Shown here piece after piece: positions 1 to 6,446 of a DNA stretch of 16,492 bases. How positions within the stretch are numbered: the first letter of the stretch is position 1; each line of letters begins with the position of its first letter. The position numbers were made by a program, and so were the translations under genes. The stretch is from Pseudomonadota bacterium (lineage in GTDB: Bacteria > Pseudomonadota > Alphaproteobacteria > Sphingomonadales > Sphingomonadaceae). Below the pieces are notes generated by a model. It was given only the letters and a program-made list of their open reading frames with translations, was not told the DNA's origin and did not search any database. The stretch spans positions 1 to 16,492 of the forward strand of contig JAEWCW010000046.1 in the NCBI GenBank assembly GCA_023390415.1, read 5' to 3'.

Positions 1-1
1 G

Positions 2-30
2 GCCCCCCGCCGGGGGGCGCCCCCCCCCCC
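2..30. repeat. GC hairpin followed by a run of 11 C
   Basis: Positions 2-8 (GCCCCCC) and 12-18 (GGGGGGC) form a perfect 7-bp stem with a 3-base loop. An uninterrupted run of 11 cytosines follows at 20-30. The minus strand here is G-rich and could form a G-quadruplex. No gene is visible around it. Such tracts are also prone to sequencing and assembly errors, so the exact run length is uncertain. Confidence 0.5.
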
Positions 31-48
31 ACGACCGCGAAGCGGCGG

Positions 49-138
49 GCGGCTTTTGGGCCAGGGCTACGTCGCAGCGTCGGTCACGATGCGTCAGCAT
101 CGCTCCCTCCTCGCTCCTTGGCCTGACCCAAAATCCGC
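49..138. repeat. Concentric inverted repeat in the left intergenic region
   Basis: The arms at 49-65 and 122-138 are complementary over 17 bases with two mismatches; both carry a TTTTGGG/CCCAAAA core. Near the centre is a second perfect dyad, CGATGC (87-92) and GCATCG (97-102), with a 4-base loop. The centres of the two dyads differ by about one base, so the whole stretch could fold as one long stem-loop. It lies just downstream of the nnrD stop and may be a terminator or an interspersed palindromic element. There is no U-tract. Positions 1-173 hold no credible gene. Confidence 0.45.
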
Positions 139-173
139 TCCGTCACGACCGTTGCGGGTACCGAGTACGGACC

Positions 174-1043
174 CTAATTCACCAGCGCCGGGATCTCGTC
201 GAGGATCTCGCGGGCGAGGAAGCCGATTCGACCGACTTTCGCGGTCAGCCGCCGCCCGGCCTCGCCATGGACGTAAACGCCCCACAAAGCGGCGGTGAGC
301 GGGTCAGCGCCGCGGGCGCAGAGGCCGCCGACGATCCCGGCAAGCGTGTCGCCCGAGCCCGAGGTGGCGAGGCCGACTCCGCCGCCTTCGAATCGGAAGG
401 CGCTGCCGTCGGGGGCGACGATCGCGCTGCAGGGCCCCTTGACCACCGCGACCACGCCGAACGTCTCGGCGGCTCGGCGGGCGGCGAGCTCGGGGTCCAT
501 CTCCACCTCCTCGCGCGAGCATTCGAGCAGACCGGCCATCTCGCCGGCGTGGGGGAGGATGACCGCTCCGCCCTTCCAGCGCTTCAGCGCGTCCGCCCGC
601 GCGGACAGACAGCCGAGCACAGCCGCGTCCAGCACCAGCGGCAGCTCCGCGCCGCAATCGAGCAGAGCGTCGAGAAGGGACTCCAGCGGCGCGCCTTCCT
701 GGAGGCCGCAGCCGATCGTCACCGCACCGGCATGGCGCGCGAGCGCAACGATCGCCGAAATGGCTTCCGGATCGAGGCAACCTTCTTCGGTCTCTTCGTG
801 ACCGACCACCCGCGCTTCCGGGATCGCCACGCCGAGCGCCGCCGAGACACTCGCCGCCGTCGCGATCTGGAGCTTGCCCGCGCCGGCGCGGAGCCCGGCC
901 ACCGCAGCGAGATAGGCGGCGCCGGAAAGCTCGCGGCTGCCCGCGATCACCAGCAATCGGCCGCGATCCTCCTTGCTCGAATCCTCCGCTACCTCGGGCA
1001 GCGGAAATCGCTTGAGCAGGTCCCGGTCGAGGGTCTCGGTCAT
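174..1043 (-). CDS. nnrD: ADP/ATP-dependent NAD(P)H-hydrate dehydratase
   Basis: The 289-residue product matches the ribokinase-like C-terminal domain of the YjeF/Nnr family. This enzyme restores hydrated NADH or NADPH (NADHX/NADPHX) to the active cofactor in the cytoplasm, using ADP or ATP. Visible landmarks are the N-terminal 'RGRLLVIAGS' strand (28-36), 'AAYLAAVAGLRAGAGK' (42-57), 'LPHAGEMA' (163-170), 'VKGPCSAIVAPDG' (201-213) and the nucleotide-binding/catalytic 'SGSGDTLAG' (228-236) with Asp232. The 'DAD' motif usual in the family reads 'LDAAVL' here (138-143). Many bacterial Nnr proteins are about 500 residues with an N-terminal epimerase domain. This one is the dehydratase domain alone, so the epimerase should be encoded elsewhere. 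Its ATG overlaps the upstream TGA (ATGA, 1040-1043), which suggests translational coupling to the histidine phosphatase gene. Confidence 0.9.
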   Translation of the reverse strand: MTETLDRDLLKRFPLPEVAEDSSKEDRGRLLVIAGSRELSGAAYLAAVAGLRAGAGKLQIATAASVSAALGVAIPEARVVGHEETEEGCLDPEAISAIVALARHAGAVTIGCGLQEGAPLESLLDALLDCGAELPLVLDAAVLGCLSARADALKRWKGGAVILPHAGEMAGLLECSREEVEMDPELAARRAAETFGVVAVVKGPCSAIVAPDGSAFRFEGGGVGLATSGSGDTLAGIVGGLCARGADPLTAALWGVYVHGEAGRRLTAKVGRIGFLAREILDEIPALVN

Positions 1044-1807
1044 CGCGTCCCCGTGATCATGTCGGGCTCGGCCGTGACCTTCGCGGCCTCGTCCTCGATC
1101 AGAGGCGCGGCGAGATTGTAGCGGACGAGGCGTGGCACGCAGCTCTTTTCGTCGTCCGGCTCGAACTCATATTCGCAGACTCCGCAATTGAGCACGTCCC
1201 CGGCCTTGTCGACTTGGAGGATGCCGGCTTCGTCCATCTCCTCGAGGATGTAGCGGAAGCAGAGCACGACCACCTGGTGGCAGACGATCAGGACGCGCCG
1301 GTCGGCATGGTGGAGGCTGACCGTATCGAGCGCGCTTCGCAAGCGGAGGATGACGTCGGCCCAGCTCTCGCCCCCGGGTGGGCGGTGATAGAATTTGCCG
1401 AGCAGTGCGCGATGCTCGGCCTGGTCCGGGAATCGCGCGCGAATGCCCTCGCCGGTCAGCCGGTCGAGGATTCCGAACTCGCGCTCGCGGAGGCGCTCGT
1501 CGATCACCGGACCCTTGGCGCCGGGCGCGACCCCACCCTGCTCGCAAATCAAGGCGGCGGTCTCGCGGGCGCGGACATAGGGCGAGGCGAGCACCACCTC
1601 CGGCCGCTCCTCCTCGGGGCAGGCGGCGAACCAGCGGCCGAGCGCCTCGGCCTGACGGCGGCCGAGGTCGCTGAGCGGAACATCGACGTCGCGTATGGCG
1701 AGGTCGATCATATGCCGCCCCTCGGCATCGGCGGCGTCGCGCGCGACGTTCCCGGCGCTCTGGCCGTGGCGGACGATCCATAATCTTGAGGGCCATCTCT
1801 GACGCAT
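1040..1807 (-). CDS. Histidine phosphatase family protein (phosphoglycerate mutase-like)
   Basis: This 255-residue protein belongs to the histidine phosphatase superfamily. The phosphoacceptor motif 'IVRHGQS' lies at 11-17 (His14). A conserved arginine region is at 'SPYVRARETA' (75-84), the acidic residue at 'EREFG' (108-112), and the second histidine at 'VCHQ' (175-178, His177). It is therefore probably a cytosolic phosphatase; the substrate cannot be read from sequence. The C-terminal part (about 205-255), with 'NCGVCEYEFEPDD', goes beyond the minimal fold. It is distinct from the true mutase gpmA in this window. It sits 32 bases after the HAD gene and overlaps nnrD by 4 bases, so it is probably co-transcribed with both. 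I see no strong ribosome site before the start. Confidence 0.88.
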   Translation of the reverse strand: MRQRWPSRLWIVRHGQSAGNVARDAADAEGRHMIDLAIRDVDVPLSDLGRRQAEALGRWFAACPEEERPEVVLASPYVRARETAALICEQGGVAPGAKGPVIDERLREREFGILDRLTGEGIRARFPDQAEHRALLGKFYHRPPGGESWADVILRLRSALDTVSLHHADRRVLIVCHQVVVLCFRYILEEMDEAGILQVDKAGDVLNCGVCEYEFEPDDEKSCVPRLVRYNLAAPLIEDEAAKVTAEPDMITGTR

Positions 1808-1839
1808 TGCGTGCAGAAACAGTGACGGCGCCGAAAGGT

Positions 1840-2454
1840 TCAGATCAGGCCTTCGGCCTCCAGCCGGCGGCGGAGGTCATCGGCGTCGGTGAACAGGTGG
1901 CCGCGCATGCCGATCGCCTCGGCGCCCTCGACGTTGATCGCGCGATCGTCGATGAACAGGGCTTCGGCGGGCTTCAGCCCGAAGCGGTCGAGCGCGAGAT
2001 AATAGATCGCCGGATCGGGCTTCAGCATCTTCTCCTCGCCGGAGACGACGATGTCCTTGAAGCGGCGGAAGAAGGCCTGTTCGCGTTCCACGAACGGCTT
2101 CCAGAAATCGGCCGAGAAATTGGTGATCGCGAACAAAGGCACGCCGGCTTGGTCGAGCGCCTCGACGATGGCGTGGACGCCCGGCACCGGATCGGTGATG
2201 GTCTCGCCGAAGCGCTCGCCCCAAGCGGAGATCAGATGGGCGTAATCGGGGAATTTCTCGCTGAGCTCGGCAGCGGCCTCGTCGAACGGGCGGCCGCCGT
2301 CGAGGCTGTCATGCCAGTCCCACAGGCCGACATCCTCGATGAAGCGGAGGCGCGCGGCATCGTCCTCGACCTGGCGTGCGAGGAAGCTTTCGGGATCCCA
2401 GCCGTAAAGGACGTTGCCGACGTCGAAGACAACGGCGGTCGGCTTTTCTGACAT
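1840..2454 (-). CDS. HAD family hydrolase, subfamily IA (YihX-like)
   Basis: This 204-residue haloacid dehalogenase superfamily hydrolase shows all four motifs. Motif I is 'FDVGNVL' (10-16) with nucleophile Asp11. Motif II is 'ITNFS' (110-114) with Thr111. The motif III lysine is in 'LKPDP' (144-148), and motif IV is 'FIDDRAINVEGA' (167-178) with Asp169 and Asp170. The second acidic residue of motif I is Gly13, as in the 'DLGNV' group that includes E. coli YihX (glucose-1-phosphate phosphatase). The substrate here is unknown. A helical cap lies between motifs I and II (about 20-95), as in type IA members. The gene follows rpmJ by 27 bases and precedes the histidine phosphatase by 32. Confidence 0.88.
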   Translation of the reverse strand: MSEKPTAVVFDVGNVLYGWDPESFLARQVEDDAARLRFIEDVGLWDWHDSLDGGRPFDEAAAELSEKFPDYAHLISAWGERFGETITDPVPGVHAIVEALDQAGVPLFAITNFSADFWKPFVEREQAFFRRFKDIVVSGEEKMLKPDPAIYYLALDRFGLKPAEALFIDDRAINVEGAEAIGMRGHLFTDADDLRRRLEAEGLI

Positions 2455-2481
2455 CGGCTGCGCTTTACGCGCGCGACGCGA

Positions 2482-2607
2482 TCAGCCCTGGCGCGCCTTG
2501 AAGCGGCGGTTGGTCTTGTTGATGACGTAGGTGCGGCCCCGGCGACGGATCACGCGGCAGTCCCGGTGACGCGACTTGAGGGACTTCAGAGAGTTGCGGA
2601 TCTTCAT
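2482..2607 (-). CDS. rpmJ: 50S ribosomal protein bL36 (type B, 41 residues)
   Basis: The 41-residue basic protein starts 'MKIRNSLKSLKSRHRDC' and ends 'NKTNRRFKARQG', which is characteristic of alphaproteobacterial bL36, a component of the large ribosomal subunit. Only one cysteine is present (Cys17), so this is the zinc-independent form without the CxxC...C..H ligands. The reading frame stays open upstream to 2667, but the conserved N-terminus fixes the start at 2607. A purine-rich stretch (GAGGCAGGG) precedes it as a possible ribosome site. A good promoter candidate lies about 60-85 bases upstream. It appears to be the first gene of a leftward operon with the HAD, histidine phosphatase and nnrD genes. 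Confidence 0.96.
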   Translation of the reverse strand: MKIRNSLKSLKSRHRDCRVIRRRGRTYVINKTNRRFKARQG

Positions 2608-2664
2608 GGCGCGCGGCCCTGCCTCTAAAAAACGATTTTCGATTGCTTGGAAAAGCGAGGCGCC

Positions 2665-2693
2665 CACCTAGGGGGAAGCGGCCCCGCAGTCAA
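2665..2693 (-). promoter_or_regulatory. Probable vegetative promoter of rpmJ
   Basis: On the minus strand TTGACT (2693-2688) is followed, after a 17-base spacer, by TAGGTG (2670-2665). The -35 box is 5/6 to consensus. The -10 is weak by E. coli rules, but 'CCTAGG' resembles alphaproteobacterial -10 elements. The predicted leader is about 50 bases. The position, just outside the stop of the preceding leftward gene, fits a new transcription unit. Confidence 0.55.
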
Positions 2694-2701
2694 GGGCGGC
2701 G

Positions 2702-3556
2702 CTACTCCGCGACGTAGCGCCACGGCGCGTCCGGCGAAGCGCGCCGCCAGACGGTGAAATAGGGAAAGGCGGCGGGCTGTCCAGCCGGCACCGGCCCAGC
2801 GGCGCGGATCCAGCCGTAGGTGAAGCCGAGATCGCCCGATTCGGCGACGACGACGCCTTCGTCCGGCGCCCAGTTCAGGCTCGCCGGCGCCTCCGCCGGC
2901 ATGTCGGCCGCGATCGAGGCGGCGCCGATCCGGAAGGCGGCCCCTTGGCCCATGTTCGCCGAATCGTCGCTCCCCCAGCGCGCGAAGGCGGGGCCGAGGC
3001 CGATTCGCTGCGCGTCGGCGGCGAAGGCGCGCTCGGCGGCGGCGAGGCTCTGCACCGCTTCGCGCCCGCGCGTGGTGGACGGCCTCGACGGCAGTGCCGG
3101 GGGAAGCATCGCCGCCGAGACCTCGCCGGCCGGGCGCGGTGCGCGGCGCCAGGCCGCGACCCGCCAGCCCTCCGGACGGCGAACCCAGTAGGAGAGATAT
3201 TTGCCGGGACGGACGCTGCCGTCCGCGGCATGCGTGGTCGTGTAGCCCCAGGTGAAGCCATGGCGGCCGTCCGCGGAGATTCCGCCACGGACCGGCGCCC
3301 ATTCCGTGCGCGACCGCAGAAGGCGGGCATAAGCGTTGAGCGCGTCCGCCCGGCCGCGGGCGAAGCTGGCATTGGGCAGGGGGACGACGACCTGATCGTC
3401 GAGCATCCCCGCCATCGCCGCCCCCAGGCCGCGCTCGGCGGCGAGGGCGGCAAAGGCGCGGTCCTGGGCAAGCAGATCGTCGAGCGCGGCCTCAGGGCTT
3501 GCGGCGGCGGGGCCTGAGACGAGCATCAGAGCGGCGAGGACGGCAAATATCTTCAT
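2702..3556 (-). CDS. Exported protein with two SnoaL/DUF4440-like (NTF2-fold) halves
   Basis: The 284-residue protein begins with a typical Sec signal peptide ('MKIFAVLAALMLVSG', likely cut after Ala19 in 'PAAAS'), so it is probably periplasmic. I chose the ATG at 3556 because an upstream in-frame GTG (3613) would bury this signal; neither start has a clear ribosome site. The mature part looks like two diverged copies of one domain. Residues 28-54 ('LLAQDRAFAALAAERGLG...') resemble 170-197 ('LAAAERAFAADAQRIGLG...'). 'GFTWGY' (100-105) with 'YLSYWVRR' (120-127) parallels 'GFTYGWI' (244-250) with 'YFTVWRR' (266-272), and each half ends in a Trp-Arg strand. This pattern is typical of DUF4440/SnoaL-like proteins. 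No catalytic residues are evident, and the function is unknown. The gap to galE contains a small hairpin (3579-3591). Confidence 0.72.
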   Translation of the reverse strand: MKIFAVLAALMLVSGPAAASPEAALDDLLAQDRAFAALAAERGLGAAMAGMLDDQVVVPLPNASFARGRADALNAYARLLRSRTEWAPVRGGISADGRHGFTWGYTTTHAADGSVRPGKYLSYWVRRPEGWRVAAWRRAPRPAGEVSAAMLPPALPSRPSTTRGREAVQSLAAAERAFAADAQRIGLGPAFARWGSDDSANMGQGAAFRIGAASIAADMPAEAPASLNWAPDEGVVVAESGDLGFTYGWIRAAGPVPAGQPAAFPYFTVWRRASPDAPWRYVAE

Positions 3557-3629
3557 GCCGCTGAAGGTGGCGCAAGTCCGCCCGGCGGGCGATGTCGCCT
3601 GCCGAACCGGCACGCAGGTTCATCGAAAT

Positions 3630-4631
3630 TCAGCGCCGTTCGGCGAGCTTCCGCTCCCAAGCGAGCGCATCGGCGACGATCGTATCGAGATCGTCGCGCT
3701 TCGGGCGCCACGGCAAGGTGGCGAGGATCTTGCGGTTGTCCGACACCAGGGCTCCGGGATCGCCGGCGCGGCGCGGCTCGAGCCGCCGCTCGATCTTCAT
3801 GTTGGTGACCCTGTCGACCGCATCGAGCACCTCCAGCACCGAAAAGCCGCGCGAATAGCCGCAGTTCATCACGTAGCTGGTGTCGGGCGTCTCGATCAGC
3901 TTCTCGAGCGCGTCGACATGCGCCGCGGCGAGGTCCGAGACGTGGATGTAATCGCGGATTCCGGTGCCGTCGGGCGTCTCGTAATCGGTGCCGAAGACCG
4001 AGACGTGGGGGCGCTTGCCCGTTGCCGCCTCGACCGCGACCTTGATGAGGTGCGTGGCGCCGGCGGTCGACTGGCCCGAGCGGCCCTGAGGATCTGCGCC
4101 GGCCACGTTGAAGTAGCGCAGCGCGCAATAATTGATCGGGTGGGCGAAGGCGGCGTCGGCGAGCATCCGCTCGGTCATCAGCTTGGACCAGCCATAGGGG
4201 TTGATCGGCTCGGTCCGCGCCGTCTCCGGGATCGGCACCTCGTCGGGCGTCCCGTAGGTCGCGGCCGTCGACGAGAAGATGAAATGCTTCACCCCGCCGC
4301 GGACCGCAGCCTCGATCAGCGCGCGGCTCTTCACCGTGTTGTTCTCATAATATTTGAGCGGGTTCTCGACCGATTCGGGAACGACGATCGATCCGGCGAA
4401 ATGCATGATCGCGCCGATTCCGTGCTCGGAGATCAGCCGACCGACCAGCGCCTGGTCGGCGATGTCGCCCTCCACCAGGGTCGCGGCCTCGGGCACCGCC
4501 CAGGCGAAGCCGGTTGAGAGATTGTCGAGCACCACGACCGGCCAGCCGGCGTCGAGCAAGGCGAGCACCGCGTGGCTGCCGATATAGCCGGCGCCGCCGG
4601 TCACGAGGACGGTGCTTCTCTCATTCCCCAT
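3630..4631 (-). CDS. galE: UDP-glucose 4-epimerase
   Basis: The 333-residue protein is a full-length extended short-chain dehydrogenase close to the usual GalE length of about 338. It interconverts UDP-glucose and UDP-galactose with bound NAD, supplying galactose for surface polysaccharide or the Leloir pathway. Landmarks are the NAD-binding 'VTGGAGYIGSH' (10-20), 'DNLSTG' (36-41), 'HFAGSIVVPESVENP' (77-91), 'SSTAATYG' (120-127), the catalytic Tyr146-x3-Lys150 in 'NPYGWSK', 'LRYFNVAGADP' (171-181) and 'GTGIRDYIHVSDLAAAH' (222-238). The frame is open far upstream to 5171, but homology starts at ATG 4631, preceded by GGGAG ten bases before it. It is divergent from the lipoprotein gene at 4728. 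No other sugar-nucleotide genes are adjacent. Confidence 0.95.
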   Translation of the reverse strand: MGNERSTVLVTGGAGYIGSHAVLALLDAGWPVVVLDNLSTGFAWAVPEAATLVEGDIADQALVGRLISEHGIGAIMHFAGSIVVPESVENPLKYYENNTVKSRALIEAAVRGGVKHFIFSSTAATYGTPDEVPIPETARTEPINPYGWSKLMTERMLADAAFAHPINYCALRYFNVAGADPQGRSGQSTAGATHLIKVAVEAATGKRPHVSVFGTDYETPDGTGIRDYIHVSDLAAAHVDALEKLIETPDTSYVMNCGYSRGFSVLEVLDAVDRVTNMKIERRLEPRRAGDPGALVSDNRKILATLPWRPKRDDLDTIVADALAWERKLAERR

Positions 4632-4727
4632 CGATTCAGGACTCCCAAAAGGCGGCCGATGCAGCGAAAACGCCGGCATGAACGTTACGGACCCTATACA
4701 GGCTCCATGATTTTGCGGGAGGTGCGG

Positions 4728-5270
4728 ATGAAGAGGCTCGGGACAGCTTTGGTCGTCGCTCTGGCGCTTGCGGGATGCGCAACCTCTCGCGGCGACAACG
4801 GCGCGTCGGCGGCCGGCGGCATCGACGTCACCCGGACCCATCTCGGCCAGATCCTGGCCCGCCCCCATATCAGCGTCGAGCCGCTCAACGCGTCCGATGC
4901 CAACAATCCCGAGTTCCGGGCATTCGCCGGGTCGGTCGAGCGCCAGCTCGCACGGCTCGGCTACACGATCGCGCCCAACCGCCCGGCCTCCGAGCAGATC
5001 GCCCGCGTCGTCGTCAGCCAGGGCAGCCGCGCCGCGCTGACCACCGGCTGGCCGGCCGGGCTCGGCCCGGCAAGCCGGATGCCCAATAGCCAGGCCACAG
5101 TCCTCGACGTGCGCATCCAGCGCCGCTCCGACGGAAACACCTTCTGGCAGGGCCGGGCGGTGACCGAGCACGCGGCCGGAGCCCCGCGCGGCGAGCTGGT
5201 CGAGCGGCTCGCGCAGGCGCTTTTCAGGGACTTCCCGGGGGAGTCGGGGCGCACTATCAGGGTCAGATGA
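4728..5270 (+). CDS. DUF4136-like lipoprotein
   Basis: The 180-residue protein opens with a lipoprotein signal ('MKRLGTALVVALALAGCATS', lipobox LAGC, Cys17), so it is probably anchored to a membrane on the periplasmic side. The start at 4728 is supported by GGGAGG (4717-4722) five bases upstream; an earlier in-frame ATG at 4707 would bury the lipobox. The body, with 'EFRAFAGSVERQLARLGYT' (62-80), 'LDVRIQRRSDGNTFWQGRA' (126-144) and a terminal 'RDFPGESGRTIRV', resembles DUF4136 proteins, a family of unknown function. TATACA at 4695-4700 may be its -10, though no good -35 precedes it. Its TGA overlaps the ATG of the next gene (ATGA, 5267-5270). Confidence 0.75.
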   Translation: MKRLGTALVVALALAGCATSRGDNGASAAGGIDVTRTHLGQILARPHISVEPLNASDANNPEFRAFAGSVERQLARLGYTIAPNRPASEQIARVVVSQGSRAALTTGWPAGLGPASRMPNSQATVLDVRIQRRSDGNTFWQGRAVTEHAAGAPRGELVERLAQALFRDFPGESGRTIRVR

Positions 5271-6412
5271 CCCTATCAGTGACGAGCGCCTTCGACGGGG
5301 GCAACATTCGCCTGGTCGCCATCGACGGCGACCGGATCGACCTCGAGATCGCCAAGGACAATGAGTCCGACTTCTACCAATGGTTCTATTTCCGCGTGAC
5401 CGGCGGGGCCGGGCGCGCGCTCGAGCTCAATATCCTGAACTGCGCCGGCGCCGCCTATCCGCTCGGCTGGGAGAATTACCGCGCCTGCGTCTCGACCGAC
5501 CGGGAGACCTGGGAGCGGATCGACACCGATTATGCCGACGGAAAGCTGACGATCCGCACGACGCCGAGCGCGAACAGCTTCTGGGTCGCCTATTTCGCGC
5601 CTTACACGATGGAGCGGCACCACGATCTCGTCGCCGCGCTCACCGAGCACCCCGACGTCCATTACGAATCGCTCGGCCAGACGCTGGACGGCCAGGAGAT
5701 CGACTATGTCCGGATCGGCGAGGGGCCGCTGGCCGTCTGGCTCTACGCCCGCCAGCATCCCGGCGAGACGATGGCCGAGTGGTGGATGGAAGGCGCGCTC
5801 GAGAAATTGCTCGACGATTCCGATCCGGTCGCCCGGCGCCTCCGCGAGCGCGCGACCTTCCATATCGTCCCGAACATGAACCCGGACGGCTCGCGCCGCG
5901 GGCATCTGCGCACGAACGCCGTCGGGGTGAACCTCAACCGTGAATGGCATGCGCCCAGCCTGGAGCGCAGCCCGGAAGTTTATCACGTGCTCGCCAAGAT
6001 GGACGAGACCGGCGTCGATTTCGCGATGGACGTCCATGGCGACGAGGCGATCGCCGCCAACTTCCTCGCCGGCTTCGAGGGCATCCCCTCCTGGAACAAG
6101 GCGCAGCAAGCGCTCTACGACCAGTTCCAGGAGACGTTGGAGCGCCTGACGCCCGATTTTCAGACCGCCCAGGGCTATGAGATCGCAGCCCCCGGCCAGG
6201 CGAACCTCTCCATGTCGACGGCGCAGCTCGCTGAGCGCTTCGGCGCGATCACGATGACGCTCGAGATGCCGTTCAAGGACAATGCCGACCTGCCCGATCC
6301 GGTCGCCGGCTGGTCGCCGGAGCGCTGCCGCCTGCTCGCCCGCGCCTGTCTCGACGCGCTTCTGGCGATCGCGGACGACGTCGAAGCACGCAAGCGCAGC
6401 CGCGCCGCCTGA
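5267..6412 (+). CDS. M14 family zinc carboxypeptidase, cytosolic (CCP/AGBL-like) type
   Basis: The 381-residue protein has the layout of cytosolic carboxypeptidases. An N-terminal beta-rich domain (about 1-115, containing 'WFYFRVTG' and 'NCAGAAYPLGWENYRACVS') is followed by an M14 zinc peptidase domain. Zinc ligands are His164 and Glu167 in 'ARQHPGE' and His257 in 'DVHGDE'. 'NMNPDGSRRGHLRTN' (203-217) and 'VNLNREW' (221-227) form the substrate-binding region. The catalytic glutamate is Glu333 in 'TLEMPFK'. No signal peptide is present, so it should act in the cytoplasm, removing C-terminal residues from peptides or proteins. Eukaryotic relatives trim polyglutamate from tubulin; the bacterial substrate is not known from sequence. 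It overlaps the lipoprotein gene by 4 bases, which implies coupled translation, and gpmA follows after 34 bases. Confidence 0.9.
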   Translation: MTLSVTSAFDGGNIRLVAIDGDRIDLEIAKDNESDFYQWFYFRVTGGAGRALELNILNCAGAAYPLGWENYRACVSTDRETWERIDTDYADGKLTIRTTPSANSFWVAYFAPYTMERHHDLVAALTEHPDVHYESLGQTLDGQEIDYVRIGEGPLAVWLYARQHPGETMAEWWMEGALEKLLDDSDPVARRLRERATFHIVPNMNPDGSRRGHLRTNAVGVNLNREWHAPSLERSPEVYHVLAKMDETGVDFAMDVHGDEAIAANFLAGFEGIPSWNKAQQALYDQFQETLERLTPDFQTAQGYEIAAPGQANLSMSTAQLAERFGAITMTLEMPFKDNADLPDPVAGWSPERCRLLARACLDALLAIADDVEARKRSRAA

Positions 6413-6446
6413 AGCCTGTCCCCTCTCCCAAGTTCGAGTTTCGCCC

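Noticed and set aside
56..298. Short plus-strand open frame near the left edge
   Set aside because: Ser/Pro/Arg-rich, no family resemblance, spans the inverted repeat and runs into the antisense of nnrD.
2608..2667. 20-residue N-terminal extension of bL36
   Set aside because: The 41-residue core is universally conserved from MKIRNSLK in this group. The extension covers the predicted leader and promoter-proximal region.
4632..5171. A 180-codon N-terminal extension of galE
   Set aside because: GalE homology starts exactly at ATG 4631, with the NAD-binding motif near the N-terminus as usual. The extension runs antisense through the lipoprotein gene.
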